The notes: a model not told the origin generated them from the sequence alone. A stretch of 64,000 bases of DNA from Desulfovibrio porci (GCF_009696265.1 NZ_VUMH01000005.1:124001-188000), one strand, 5' to 3'. Counted from the first letter of the stretch, positions 44,261-53,368 are shown. A program made the numbers and translations.

Positions 44261-46312
44261 ATGCCCTTTTCCCCGCCTCGGAATCCGCTGGAAGATCCGG
44301 CCCTGGAGCCCTATCGGGACTTCCTGTTGCGCCGCAGCCGCCGCTTTACGGAAGAAATGCGGCGCATCACCGCACAATACGGCTCGTTGCGCGCCTATGC
44401 CAATTTGCATACCAGCCTGGGCCCGCACCGCGTCAGAAACGCCAGGGGCGTGGACTGCTGGCGCTGGCGCGAATACATGCCCCAGGCCGGAGCCGTCTGG
44501 CTGACCACGGACAAGCTGAACTTTCAGCGCCATGCCAGCCATCGCTTCCGGCGCAAGGAAGACGGCATCCTTGAGCTGATCCTGCCGCCGGATGCCCTGG
44601 CGCACGGCGACTACGTGGAACTGCGCGTTCAGCTCCCCGTGGCCCCGGACGGTTCGGACCCGGACGAATGCCGCCTGGGCGCGCCGCCGTTGCGCCGCGT
44701 TCCCGCCTTCGCCCAGTGGGTGGAACAAGACAAGGCCGTGCCCACCCAGTGGTGCGCGCGGCTTTGGGCTCCCGAGCAGCCCTACCGCTTCCGCCACCGC
44801 CGCCCCGGCGCGCCGGTCTTCCCGCGCATTTATGAGGCTCACGTGGGCATGGCGCAATCCTCCCTGACCCATCACGGCGAAAGCGTGGGCAGCTATGAGG
44901 AATTCAGCCGCTCCATCCTACCCCGGATCAAGGCCGACGGCTACACCGCCGTGCAGCTCATGGGCATTCTGGAGCACCCCCTGTACCGCTCCTTCGGCTA
45001 TCAGGTCAGCAGCTATTTCGCGCCCAGTTCGCGCTACGGCACGCCGGACCAGTTCAAGGCGCTGGTGGACGAGGCCCACGGCCTGGGCCTGTCCGTGATT
45101 CTGGACATCACCCACGGCCACGCCTGCCCCAATACGGAGCAGGGCCTGGCCCGCTACGACGGCAGCCGCTACTTTTTCAGCGAGAAATTCAATCAGTGGG
45201 GCACGCCCTCCTTTGACTACAGTCAGGAAATGGCGCGGCGCTTTCTGCTCTCCAACTGCCGCTACTGGCTGGAGGAATTCCGCGTGGACGGCTTCCGCTT
45301 TGATGCGGTGGGCAACATGCTCTACCACGATCACGGCGTTGACGATGATTTTTCGCACGTGGGGCGCTGCTTTTACGGCAAGAACGGCGAACCGCGCGCG
45401 GATGAGAACGGTGAACTCTACCTCTGCCTGGCGAACGCCCTGACCCACGAGCTGCGGCCCCAGGCCGCGACCATTGCCGAGGAGTTTTCCGGCATGCCCG
45501 GCCTGACCTGCCCGCCGCATGAAGGCGGTCTGGGCTTTGATTACCGCTTTGCCATGGGCATTCCCGATTACTGGGAAAAATGCATCGAAGCCCCGCGCGA
45601 CATGGGCAGCCTGTGGTATGAGATGACCAACCACCGCCCCTATGACCGCACCGTCAGCTATGTGGAGTGCCACGATCAGTGCATCAACGGCGACGACGCC
45701 ATGATCTGGCGGCTGATGGGCGACGACATGTATCATTATATGGCTGTGGGCAAGGAGAACTGGAATGTTTCGCGCGGCCTGGCATTTTACCGTCTGATGC
45801 GGCTGATAACCCTGACCACGGCGGACGCGGGCTATCTCAACTTCATGGGCAATGAATTCGGGCACCCGGAATGGCTGGACGCCGAGGCCCATGCCCACCG
45901 CCAGTGGCATCTGGCGGACCGGCCCGACCTCAAGTACGCCGGTCTGGCCGCCTGGGACAAGGCCCAGTTGTGCGGTCTGGTGGCCGCGCATGCGGAGGAT
46001 TTCCAACAGGCCCCGCTGTTCCGCTTCATCCATGAGGACCAACGCCTGCTGGCCTTTGAGCGGGGACGCCTGCTCTTTGCCTTCAACTTTCATGAACTGG
46101 AGGCCAGACAAAACCTGACCTTTACCGTGACGCCTGGCAAGTATGTGGAACTGCTCTCCTCCGATGAAACGCGCTTTGCCGGGCACGGCAACCTGAGCGT
46201 TGCGTGCCCGCCGCTGGAGCACTTCACCAGGCCGTTGCCGGACCGCTATGAACAGGACGTGACCCTCTACCTGCCGCCGCTGGTGGCCCTGGTGCTGCGG
46301 CGCGAAGATTAA
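44261..46312 (+). CDS. glgB: 1,4-α-glucan branching enzyme (GH13)
   Basis: 683 residues, cytosolic. An N-terminal CBM48-like domain (to about residue 170) leads into the GH13 barrel: IYEAHVGMAQ, VILDITHGHA, the nucleophile region EEFRVDGFRFDAV, IAEEFSGMPG with the acid/base Glu, and YVECHDQCINGDD. GNEFGHPEW follows, then an all-β C-terminal domain. The FRFDAVGNMLYHDHG string is characteristic of the eukaryote-like branching enzymes also found in some bacteria. It introduces α-1,6 branches into glycogen. No other glycogen genes are in the window. Confidence 0.9.
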   Translation: MPFSPPRNPLEDPALEPYRDFLLRRSRRFTEEMRRITAQYGSLRAYANLHTSLGPHRVRNARGVDCWRWREYMPQAGAVWLTTDKLNFQRHASHRFRRKEDGILELILPPDALAHGDYVELRVQLPVAPDGSDPDECRLGAPPLRRVPAFAQWVEQDKAVPTQWCARLWAPEQPYRFRHRRPGAPVFPRIYEAHVGMAQSSLTHHGESVGSYEEFSRSILPRIKADGYTAVQLMGILEHPLYRSFGYQVSSYFAPSSRYGTPDQFKALVDEAHGLGLSVILDITHGHACPNTEQGLARYDGSRYFFSEKFNQWGTPSFDYSQEMARRFLLSNCRYWLEEFRVDGFRFDAVGNMLYHDHGVDDDFSHVGRCFYGKNGEPRADENGELYLCLANALTHELRPQAATIAEEFSGMPGLTCPPHEGGLGFDYRFAMGIPDYWEKCIEAPRDMGSLWYEMTNHRPYDRTVSYVECHDQCINGDDAMIWRLMGDDMYHYMAVGKENWNVSRGLAFYRLMRLITLTTADAGYLNFMGNEFGHPEWLDAEAHAHRQWHLADRPDLKYAGLAAWDKAQLCGLVAAHAEDFQQAPLFRFIHEDQRLLAFERGRLLFAFNFHELEARQNLTFTVTPGKYVELLSSDETRFAGHGNLSVACPPLEHFTRPLPDRYEQDVTLYLPPLVALVLRRED

Positions 46313-46328
46313 AAAGACGGAAAAATTC

Positions 46329-46357
46329 TTGACAGAAACGCCTATGCCGCGTAGTTA
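46329..46357 (+). promoter_or_regulatory. Promoter of tRNA-Pro
   Basis: TTGACA (46329–46334), 17-base spacer, TAGTTA (46352–46357). It starts 17 bases after the glgB stop; the mature tRNA begins 13 bases after the −10 box. Confidence 0.65.
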
Positions 46358-46369
46358 TCTTCTTCGCGT

Positions 46370-46446
46370 CGGGATGTAGCGCAGTCTGGGAGCGCACTTG
46401 AATGGGGTTCAAGGGGTCGAAGGTTCAAATCCTTTCATCCCGACCA
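46370..46446 (+). tRNA. tRNA-Pro (anticodon GGG)
   Basis: A 77-base cloverleaf. Acceptor arm CGGGATG with CATCCCG, discriminator A and an encoded CCA end. Anticodon stem CTTGA/TCAAG with loop ATGGGGT gives anticodon GGG. The T arm carries GGTTCAAATCC. The downstream terminator and the adjacent AT-rich island suggest that its 3' end served as an integration site. Confidence 0.95.
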
Positions 46447-46454
46447 GAGATTAC

Positions 46455-46489
46455 AAGGGTTTATGAGAAATTCTCATAAACCCTTTTTC
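46455..46489 (+). terminator. Rho-independent terminator of the tRNA gene
   Basis: AAGGGTTTATGAGA pairs perfectly with TCTCATAAACCCTT (14 pairs, 3-base loop) and ends in TTTTT, 8 bases after the tRNA CCA. Confidence 0.88.
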
Positions 46490-46511
46490 CGTTATGGGGT
46501 TCTGGCCCCGT

Positions 46512-48638
46512 TCACGCCTCACTATCATCGGAAGTATCATTTCTTCGAGCTTCAACGTCTTTTAAAAAAGTATCAACAACAAGCAGCTGTTTACGGGAAA
46601 GGCTTTCATGAGGAAAAGATTTCAATTTTTCTTCCAACGCCCCAACGTTAATATATTTCTGAATACTCCTTGAATTTAGATAAGCCTGCGAGCGAGCGAG
46701 CGCGTCACCAAAGCTAAAGGTTTGTGAGAAATAAAAATAGGTTGCAAGAAATTTAATGGCGCTGAGTTCATTTTCAAGAATGGGTCGAATTTTGTTGTTG
46801 ACAGTCTCATTATCGGCCCATTCTCCCCAACAAAATAAGACCATATCAAGATTGGGTAAGGAAAGTAATTCTTCCAAAGTTGAGCTTGCTAGTCGTTCAC
46901 ATAAAGAGTCTTTGGCAATGGCTAAATCTGCATCCGAAATGGCATTGTATGAAGAGTGCCCCCTTTTATCAGGCTCCTCTTTTACTCTTTCTGCGAATCT
47001 GATAACTTCGACCAACAGGGTCAATGAACTGCTTGATTTTGTGCAATCAATAAGGAACGCTCCACGCAAGTCTTCTGGTATCTTTTCGAGCAAATCTTCA
47101 ATGGTATAATCAATATACCAACGAAATGGTAAAGATGATAAAGAAACTCTTGTTTCAGGAACTGTTGTAAGTAGTTTATTGCCGCAGTTAAAAATAGCTT
47201 TGATAATATTTGACGCTCTGCCTTCATCAATCTCAGCAGCAATGTCCCTAATTTTTGAAATATACTCCTGAACTTTATTTGTTCCATCAAGTCTGTATAT
47301 TTCTGTAGAACTTTCTAGAATTCCAATGATAGAGCTTTCTTCATTTGCAGATTCTTTGAAGATTTCAAGCTCTGTTTTGCTAACAAAGTCACTATCAATT
47401 GTGAAATTGAAATAAATATCAAAACATTCATCGCTGCATATTCTACGTTCTTTTCGCCATTGTGAAACCCAATTTGATCCATGAATTGTATTGCCAAAAA
47501 TGTTATTCAATTTCGGGAATAGTATTTGCACTATCGTCTTAATATCATTACGATTAACTTCATCAATATTTTCTAGCCAAGCATTATGAAATTTAATTAA
47601 TTCTTCTCTATCAGTATGTCTTTCATCATTAGGACCAGCAAAGTATTTCTTGTTACTCTTAATTGTTGTGTATAATTTAGGGCAAAATATTCTTATAAAT
47701 TCTATCGCAACAAAGTCAGGTGAAAAAATTTCTGACTTTACCGGTGGGTAAGTCACGTTCAAGGCATTAGTTACTCTTATGATATCTCTAGGATTTCTTA
47801 TTAAAGAATCTAATCCCGAAAAATAAACATTCATGACTTCATGCCAAATATTTTCTTTAAACCCGGACTCTCCTCCAATCACCCATAGTTTTGAAAAAAG
47901 GGTTCTTCTAAGGCGGAGCTTATCTATTTTGGGAAGACTAAACGAGGCTTGAATAATCTTCTCAAGGTATGCTTTTCCATCTATTCCATAAGACAAATTA
48001 ATAGCTTCACATACTATATCCATATCAAATGATAAGATATAAATAACGTTTGGAAAATCAGCCAATACTTTAACTATCTTAAACAATTCTTTTATTTCTT
48101 CTGGAGTAAGCCTATCGATATCATCAATGAAGAAAACAAATTTATTACCAGATTTTTTTAAGTCACTGGCTAAGTCGTTTTTTAACCTTTGCACATCTTT
48201 TTTAAGTATACTTTTTATGCCTTTCCCAAAAAAATTAGCAATCGGAGTTATAATAGGATAACCAGAACCAATTGCTGCAGCTTGACCTAATACTCCAGCA
48301 TATTCTCCAATAGCAGAAGTAATTTTTTTAAGTTTTGGATTTCTCTTTATCTGTGCTCCAAATTCTGCAAAAAATTGATTTACTAAATTTTCTCTGCTAC
48401 TAAACCACCAAGGATTAAAATTTACTATATGTATTTCTGGCGATCGTTCAGAGATATAATAGCTAATAAAGTTCATCAATGATGACTTACCATAGCCCCA
48501 AGGGGCATTTATTGAAATCACTATCCCATTAGGATTTTCTGTGCTTATGATTGAATCCGCAATAAATGAAGATAAAGTGGAATATCCGAATTCGTCTTGC
48601 TCAGGAGAGCATAATGGTATATCCGGGCTCAATTTCAT
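46512..48638 (-). CDS. KAP-family P-loop NTPase
   Basis: 708 residues, about 35% GC, in sharp contrast with its neighbours. Walker A is APWGYGKSS at 45–53 and Walker B IDDIDRL at 171–177. FNPWWF at 74–79 and the Arg-rich NPRDIIRVTNAL segment are KAP-family landmarks. The usual membrane insertion between the Walker motifs is reduced to a short hydrophobic stretch (about 112–135). KAP NTPases include the F-plasmid phage-exclusion protein PifA. The gene stands alone next to a tRNA and looks acquired, so an anti-phage or other conflict role is a reasonable inference. Confidence 0.82.
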   Translation of the reverse strand: MKLSPDIPLCSPEQDEFGYSTLSSFIADSIISTENPNGIVISINAPWGYGKSSLMNFISYYISERSPEIHIVNFNPWWFSSRENLVNQFFAEFGAQIKRNPKLKKITSAIGEYAGVLGQAAAIGSGYPIITPIANFFGKGIKSILKKDVQRLKNDLASDLKKSGNKFVFFIDDIDRLTPEEIKELFKIVKVLADFPNVIYILSFDMDIVCEAINLSYGIDGKAYLEKIIQASFSLPKIDKLRLRRTLFSKLWVIGGESGFKENIWHEVMNVYFSGLDSLIRNPRDIIRVTNALNVTYPPVKSEIFSPDFVAIEFIRIFCPKLYTTIKSNKKYFAGPNDERHTDREELIKFHNAWLENIDEVNRNDIKTIVQILFPKLNNIFGNTIHGSNWVSQWRKERRICSDECFDIYFNFTIDSDFVSKTELEIFKESANEESSIIGILESSTEIYRLDGTNKVQEYISKIRDIAAEIDEGRASNIIKAIFNCGNKLLTTVPETRVSLSSLPFRWYIDYTIEDLLEKIPEDLRGAFLIDCTKSSSSLTLLVEVIRFAERVKEEPDKRGHSSYNAISDADLAIAKDSLCERLASSTLEELLSLPNLDMVLFCWGEWADNETVNNKIRPILENELSAIKFLATYFYFSQTFSFGDALARSQAYLNSRSIQKYINVGALEEKLKSFPHESLSRKQLLVVDTFLKDVEARRNDTSDDSEA

Positions 48639-49007
48639 ACAACTTCCCTTACTATAGCTATTGTTTCTTACCCGTATAACCTCATAGCTTTTCCAAGACG
48701 AGCCGATGGTGTCTTGACATCTGGGTTAAGCCCGCATAAATTTATTTCACTACTTCCGTTGGCAGCGTCCACACCGCTGGATAACATTTGGATAACATTT
48801 GTGTGAACATGCCCGGCACTTTACTGGGTTTCTTTTTTTGGCATTTGCCAGCCAGCATGTAATTGCCGGGATGATAGCTCCGAATAAAACAACTTTGGGG
48901 GGAATAAGAGCAGCGTTCTAACGGACGTAGTTGAGTCCCTGCATTTTTCGTTTTTCAAGTGCTGCAAGGAAGCGTGCTCTTAAAATGTTACTCACCTATC
49001 AATTGAG
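48639..49007 (-). other. Island non-coding segment with a possible gene remnant
   Basis: 369 bases with no supported gene. A minus-strand reading of about 50 codons ends at 48676 (…SSGVDAANGSSEINLCGLNP…), which looks like the tail of a lost gene, perhaps a recombinase, but I cannot identify it. A tandem 11-base repeat GGATAACATTT lies at 48779–48789 and 48790–48800. The promoter of the KAP gene should be in the A/T-rich part near 48640–48680. Confidence 0.35.
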
Positions 49008-49247
49008 TTAAAGCAGACCACACTCTTTCAGCAACTGGACAGGATCTTTTTCCAGCGCCTTGGCAATCGCAAAAAATTCTATAACATCCAGCCGCCGCTC
49101 GCCGTTTTCATATTTTGATATAAAAGACTGCGGCTTACCTAAACGGGTTGCGATAACCTGTTGACTGAGGCATTGGCTTTTTCGCGCTTGGATCAGCACA
49201 TCTAAAAATACAGTATATTTCTTGCTAAAAATAGACTTCACGATCAT
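49008..49247 (-). CDS. XRE-type helix-turn-helix regulator
   Basis: 79 residues. LIQARKSQCLSQQVIATRLG is helix 1–2 and KPQSFISKYENGERRLDVIEFFAIAKAL the recognition helix and core of an XRE/Cro domain. There is no other domain. The codon usage is intermediate between the island and the host. It is probably the regulator of the tRNA-linked island; its ATG faces the divergent CI-like gene. Confidence 0.85.
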   Translation of the reverse strand: MIVKSIFSKKYTVFLDVLIQARKSQCLSQQVIATRLGKPQSFISKYENGERRLDVIEFFAIAKALEKDPVQLLKECGLL

Positions 49248-49370
49248 CCCTTTTTAGGATGACGCTATGGCATGTTGAAAAATATCCCAAAAAAGGATAA
49301 ATGCATTTATATAAATTTGCTCCCTCTTTTTGATTTTGCCAGTTCATGAACATTATCCGGTAGTAGCACC

Positions 49371-49769
49371 ATGAAATTCATAGAAAGCGCATCTCCATTC
49401 ACCGAACAGCTTGAGCGCATCCAGCAGATCACAGGCACGCACAGCCAGATGGAGCTTGCCGCGTATCTGGGCATCCGACGCTCTACCGTGACCAACGCCA
49501 AGCGTTTAGGCACGATCCCGGCGGAATGGCTGCTCACTCTGCTGCGCGTGGCTAACGTCAACCCGGAATGGATTTTGACCGGCGTCGGTCCGTGCCGCAT
49601 CCGTAGGCATGCGCCCGACGTCTACGAGGATGAAGACATCACACGGGAACGCCAAAAAGACCGGGAGGCCCTGCAACGCCTGTCCTCCCGCGCGCTGGCG
49701 GATGAACTGGTCCGGCGCATCGCGGTTGCGGAAGGCGAACGCTTCCTGTCCCCGTCCACGCAGGCGTGA
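49371..49769 (+). CDS. Phage CI-repressor-like DNA-binding protein
   Basis: 132 residues. The N-terminal domain (FTEQLERIQQITGTHSQMEL, YLGIRRSTVTNAKRLGTIPAEWLLTLLRVANVNPEWILTG) matches the CI/Bet-type repressor helix-turn-helix found in Desulfovibrio and enteric prophages. There is no C-terminal S24 peptidase domain, so it is not cleavable by RecA. Composition is host-like. No other phage genes accompany it. Confidence 0.8.
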   Translation: MKFIESASPFTEQLERIQQITGTHSQMELAAYLGIRRSTVTNAKRLGTIPAEWLLTLLRVANVNPEWILTGVGPCRIRRHAPDVYEDEDITRERQKDREALQRLSSRALADELVRRIAVAEGERFLSPSTQA

Positions 49770-49839
49770 TCCTCAACCTGATCCGGATACCCCCGCCGCG
49801 CGGTCCCATCTTGCCCAAATACCTGCCCCGCCGGATGCG

Positions 49840-49887
49840 AACAGCCCGGAAAACCGCGGCATGTGCGCGTCTTCCGGGCTGTTTTAT
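49840..49887. terminator. Terminator between CI-like and cytochrome genes
   Basis: AACAGCCCGGAA (49840–49851) pairs perfectly with TTCCGGGCTGTT (49872–49883), 12 pairs, followed by TTAT on the plus strand. It probably serves both convergent genes. Confidence 0.65.
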
Positions 49888-49905
49888 AGTGTTGTGATCA
49901 ACCGG

Positions 49906-50223
49906 TTATTTCAGTCCGTTCAGGTAAACGGCGATATCCTTCATGTCCTGGCCGGAAAGCGGCTTCAGCGCCTCCTGCATTTCCGCCACCTTGTCATTGG
50001 GCGGCGGGGTCAGGCCTTTCACTTTTTCCATCTTGGCCACCAGGCCGTCCACAGGCTGCCCCATCATCTTGGCGGGTTTTTCCGTATGGCAGATGGCGCA
50101 GAGATCGTCGTACAGTTTCTGCCCCTGTGCCGCCCTGTCTTCCTGGGCGGCCTGGGACTGCACGGCCACGAACAAAAAGGCCGCCATGGCGAATCCGCCG
50201 ATCTGTTTCCATTTTTTCAACAT
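49906..50223 (-). CDS. Small periplasmic c-type cytochrome
   Basis: 105 residues from ATG 50223, which has AAGGAG nine bases upstream; the longer frame to 50349 overlaps the antiporter gene and is rejected. A signal peptide (MAAFLFVAVQSQA) is followed by one haem motif, CAICH, and a C-terminal distal Met candidate (GQDMKDIAVYLNGLK), giving the fold of a class I cytochrome c (cytochrome c553 type). It lies 43 bases after the antiporter stop on the same strand. Confidence 0.85.
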   Translation of the reverse strand: MLKKWKQIGGFAMAAFLFVAVQSQAAQEDRAAQGQKLYDDLCAICHTEKPAKMMGQPVDGLVAKMEKVKGLTPPPNDKVAEMQEALKPLSGQDMKDIAVYLNGLK

Positions 50224-50266
50224 ATATATGCACTCCTTGTGGGAACGTCTCTGTTTCCGAAAGAGG

Positions 50267-51718
50267 TTACAGCGTGATAATGCCGCGCGCGAACAGGTAG
50301 ATCGCGGCCAGAGCCGCCAGCACCAGCAGTACCAGAATGACCTTCTCATAGGTCTTGAACAGCGGCGCCTGGTCGGGATGCTGCTTGCGGCTCCAGATGT
50401 ACACGGGAACGCCCAGTGCGATCAGCACCATGGACATCAGCAGATAATGCAGCCCGGCGGCGTAGATCAGCCAGAAACCGTACAGCGTGCCCAGAGCCGC
50501 GCAGGCCAGGGCGGCCGCCCGCCCCACCGGGGCCTTCTGGGGATATTGCCCGTCCTCGCAGGTCTTCCAGAGAAAGAGCGTGGAAATCAGATAGGCGGGC
50601 AGCACCATGACGCCGGTGATGCTCAGCATCATGCTCCAGGCGTTGTTGGAAAAGTACACCATAAAGAGCGCCAGCTGCATCAGCAGGCTGGTGACCCACA
50701 GGGACACGGACGGCGCTCCGGCGGCGTTCTCCCTGCTGAACTGGCGGGGAAAGGTGCCGTTCTTGGCCGCCGCCAAAGGCATTTCAGCGGTGATCAGGGT
50801 CCAGGCCAGCCAACTGGCCAGCACGGCGATAATCAGGCCCACGTTCATGAGCCAGCTGCCCCACGGGCCCACCACGCGTTCCAGCACGCCGGCTGTGGAC
50901 GGCGTGGGCACGGCGGAAAGCTCCGCCTGGGTCATGAAGCCGTACGGCAGCACGGAAAGCAGAATATAGACCACCAGGCAGCCCAAAAAGCCCATGACCG
51001 TGGCCTTGCCCACATCGCTCGGCGTTTTGGCCTTGTCGGACAGCACCACCGCGCCCTCAATGCCGATAAAGGCCCAGAGCGTCACCAGCATGGTGCTCTT
51101 GACCTGCGCGCCCAGACCGCCGAGGTGGTGACCGTTGTCCACGGCCAGCTTGCCGAAGAAGTCAAAGTCAAATTTGTCGATATTGAACACAAAGGCCAGC
51201 ACAATGACGAAGATGAACAGCGGGATCAGCTTGCCGATGGTGCCGATGGTATTGATGATGGCGGCCTGCTGCGTGCCGCGCAGCACGACGAAGTTGAACA
51301 TCCAGATCAGGATGGAACCACCGATGATGGACTGGATGGTGTTGCCGCCCTGGAAATACGGCGGGAAAAAGTAGTTCAGGGCGTCCATGGTGATGACGGC
51401 GTAGCCCACATTGCCGAATATCTGGCAGAGCCAGTAGCCCCAGGCGATGAGAAAGCCCACAAAGGGGCCGAAGCCCTCCCGCCCGTACATATAGATGCCC
51501 GCCTTGAGATCCGGGCGGATGTCCGAAAGAATGCGGAAAGAATTGGCCAGAAAATACATGCCCAAGCCCGTAATCACCCAGGCGATGAGTACCGCGCCCA
51601 CGGAAGCCGAGGCGGCCATGTTCTGCGGCAGGCTGTAAATGCCGCCGCCGACCATGGAGCTGACCACCACGCTGGCCAGCGCCACGACCCCGAGTTTTTT
51701 GGTTGTGCTTTGCGCCAT
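50267..51718 (-). CDS. APC-family arginine/agmatine-type antiporter (AaxC/ArcD-like)
   Basis: 483 residues with ~12 membrane helices. It begins KKLGVVALASVVVSSMVGGGIYSLPQNMA; the GGGIYSLP turn is the substrate-carboxylate-binding unwound helix 1 of AdiC/ArcD-like exchangers, and SMLVTLWAFIGIEGAVVLSDKA matches helix 6. It exchanges a basic amino acid for its amine or ornithine. The arginine decarboxylase gene immediately upstream on the same strand makes arginine/agmatine exchange the best guess, as in chlamydial AaxC. 207 bases and a terminator separate the two genes, so it may have its own promoter. Confidence 0.8.
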   Translation of the reverse strand: MAQSTTKKLGVVALASVVVSSMVGGGIYSLPQNMAASASVGAVLIAWVITGLGMYFLANSFRILSDIRPDLKAGIYMYGREGFGPFVGFLIAWGYWLCQIFGNVGYAVITMDALNYFFPPYFQGGNTIQSIIGGSILIWMFNFVVLRGTQQAAIINTIGTIGKLIPLFIFVIVLAFVFNIDKFDFDFFGKLAVDNGHHLGGLGAQVKSTMLVTLWAFIGIEGAVVLSDKAKTPSDVGKATVMGFLGCLVVYILLSVLPYGFMTQAELSAVPTPSTAGVLERVVGPWGSWLMNVGLIIAVLASWLAWTLITAEMPLAAAKNGTFPRQFSRENAAGAPSVSLWVTSLLMQLALFMVYFSNNAWSMMLSITGVMVLPAYLISTLFLWKTCEDGQYPQKAPVGRAAALACAALGTLYGFWLIYAAGLHYLLMSMVLIALGVPVYIWSRKQHPDQAPLFKTYEKVILVLLVLAALAAIYLFARGIITL

Positions 51719-51841
51719 TGCTCTATCCTTTATATTTTAAACCTCGCCGCCACATGACGGCGCGGCTTCACAGAAACGATTCATTGCGGAGATCCGCGAA
51801 ATTTCAAACCGGGGCCGCGCCTCCGGGCGGCGCAGGCCCGT

Positions 51842-51891
51842 AAAAAACAGACGCCCGGCCCACGCAGACAGGTTCCGTCGCGGGCCGGGCG
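51842..51891 (-). terminator. Rho-independent terminator after the arginine decarboxylase gene
   Basis: On the minus strand CGCCCGGCCC (51891–51882) pairs with GGGCCGGGCG (51861–51852), followed by TCTGTTTTTT. Confidence 0.8.
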
Positions 51892-51925
51892 CGCAATGGC
51901 TCACGGACAGGCCGGAGCGGTTTGA

Positions 51926-52513
51926 CTAGTTTTTCACCACAACGGGATCGGCAAATTCAAAATTGAGGAAGCCCATGACCGTCAGGCAGTAGCCGTAGGG
52001 CTTGGTAAGATTCAGATGATTGTGCCAGAACTGGAATTCGCTGTGCTTTTCAACGCCGCGCAGCGACAGTTCATGGTTGAGGGATTTATTCAGCCACATT
52101 TCGGCATGGGCTTTGGCGATGTCGTCGTCAATCCAGGTGGGGAAGTACTCCACGTATTCAGCCGCCCAGCCGCCGATGAGCTTGCCGTCCCTTTTGCCCC
52201 AGCAGATGCCGAGGCCCGTGGCGATGGCGCGATGCTCCTCGATACGGGCGCCGTTGGCGGCCATGATCACTTCCAGCACGGCGCCGTGCTTGAAGTCCTT
52301 TTCCACTTTCTCCACGGGCAGGATGTTGCCGTAAAGTTCCTTGGGAAGCACGGAGGTATAGGGGATGACGTTGAAGTTTTCAATTTTTGCCTGCAATAAT
52401 GCGGAATCATAGCAGAAAGTTTCAAAGGGCTGCGGCGGGATACCATCTTCCGCTTCGCCAACGCCGCCAGAAATGAAAGCCAGAGTGGGGTATCTCGTGC
52501 CAAGAGTAGTCAT
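51926..52513 (-). CDS. Pyruvoyl-dependent arginine decarboxylase (AaxB-like)
   Basis: 195 residues from ATG 52513 (AAGGA upstream; the frame runs to 52645 without a better start), exactly the size of chlamydial AaxB. Motifs [24 protein letters not shown] and [14 protein letters not shown] are family blocks. The proenzyme cleaves itself at the xS bond in YTSVLPK; here it is Thr53-Ser54, as in AaxB and unlike the Ser-Ser of archaeal enzymes, and Ser54 becomes the pyruvoyl group. It converts arginine to agmatine, consuming a proton. Together with the antiporter it forms an acid-resistance or arginine-depletion module. Confidence 0.88.
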   Translation of the reverse strand: MTTLGTRYPTLAFISGGVGEAEDGIPPQPFETFCYDSALLQAKIENFNVIPYTSVLPKELYGNILPVEKVEKDFKHGAVLEVIMAANGARIEEHRAIATGLGICWGKRDGKLIGGWAAEYVEYFPTWIDDDIAKAHAEMWLNKSLNHELSLRGVEKHSEFQFWHNHLNLTKPYGYCLTVMGFLNFEFADPVVVKN

Positions 52514-52957
52514 GATTGAATCCTTCTTGTTTGGTCTAGGCAGGCGACTGTAAAAATAATTGCCACCTGTAAAACAATTAAACAGAACAACAGGTTGCGT
52601 AAAACGGTCTCTCTGATCGGCGTAAAGCGGTTCGCGGCGGCTCACAGCGCTATTTTGCGGGAATGTGAGCGCGAATCCGCCTTTTTCAACCTGTTCAACA
52701 TAAGCCCTTTGCCCGGCTCAGCCGGTCAAACGCTAAGAGGTTATGCAATGAACGGGCCAGAAAAACGATTTTCACCATTTGGCACACGATATCGCGCCCG
52801 CGGCGGGGCACGGACCGTACGGTGAAAAACGGCAGAGGAGAAGGACGGAACGGGAGGATGAGAAGAATGGGGGCGGGATCGCGGGGTGACAGGTTGCGGC
52901 GTGAATTTTACAGAAAATCCGGGCAGCGCGCCCCGTCGCTTTCAATGGCAGAAAGCC
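52514..52957. other. Intergenic region upstream of the arginine decarboxylase
   Basis: 444 bases. The first ~100 bases next to the decarboxylase gene are A/T-rich and should hold its promoter. I see no supported gene, RNA or repeat in the rest; short frames there have no family match. Confidence 0.4.
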
Positions 52958-53368
52958 CTATTGCCCCTGGCCCCAGGCGGGAAGGGACGGCGGGCTGTAA
53001 TTTTCCAGGGCTTTGAGGTCGCCCATGCGCGCGGGCCGTCCGTTGCGGCCCCGGATGACCGGGCCGCCTTCAAAAGCCACCACCGGCCAGCCCAGCCTGG
53101 CGCGAATATCCAGGCCGGAATGCTCGCGCATCACCATGCCGCGCCGACTCAGCCAGCCGGGCATGCGCCGCAGGCCGAAGGGCGAGGTGATCATTGCCGC
53201 CAGGGGCGGCAGCTTGCCTGTTTCCGCCACAGGAGACGTGCCCGGCGTCGTGTCTTCCTTATTCTCGCTTGCCTGGCCCTGCGGCGTCACGCTCTCCTCC
53301 GCCGCGCGGCAGACGCCCGCCATAAGCGGCATGCATAACAGAGCCGCGCCGAGAACCTTGAGGATCAT
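52958..53368 (-). CDS. Short, probably truncated M23-like periplasmic protein
   Basis: 136 residues from ATG 53368: a signal peptide (MILKVLGAALLCMPLMAGVCRAA), a Thr/Glu/Pro-rich linker, then ITSPFGLRRMPGWLSRRGMVMREHSGLDIRARLGWPVVA. This is the start of an M23/LytM endopeptidase domain, with the first metal ligands HxxxD. The chain ends about 30 residues later, before the HxH motif, so the catalytic site is incomplete. It may be a degraded gene or a LytM-like regulator (EnvC/NlpD proteins are inactive M23 folds, but are longer). Confidence 0.6.
   Translation of the reverse strand: MILKVLGAALLCMPLMAGVCRAAEESVTPQGQASENKEDTTPGTSPVAETGKLPPLAAMITSPFGLRRMPGWLSRRGMVMREHSGLDIRARLGWPVVAFEGGPVIRGRNGRPARMGDLKALENYSPPSLPAWGQGQ

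Noticed and set aside
46455..46489. attL-like repeat at the tRNA-Pro end
   Set aside because: The perfect inverted repeat is a terminator with a T-run. I found no second copy of the tRNA 3' end within the window to serve as an attachment-site repeat.
48676..48810. Integrase C-terminus downstream of the KAP gene
   Set aside because: The short minus-strand reading lacks the tyrosine-recombinase catalytic residues and cannot be assigned to a family. It is kept only as a possible remnant.
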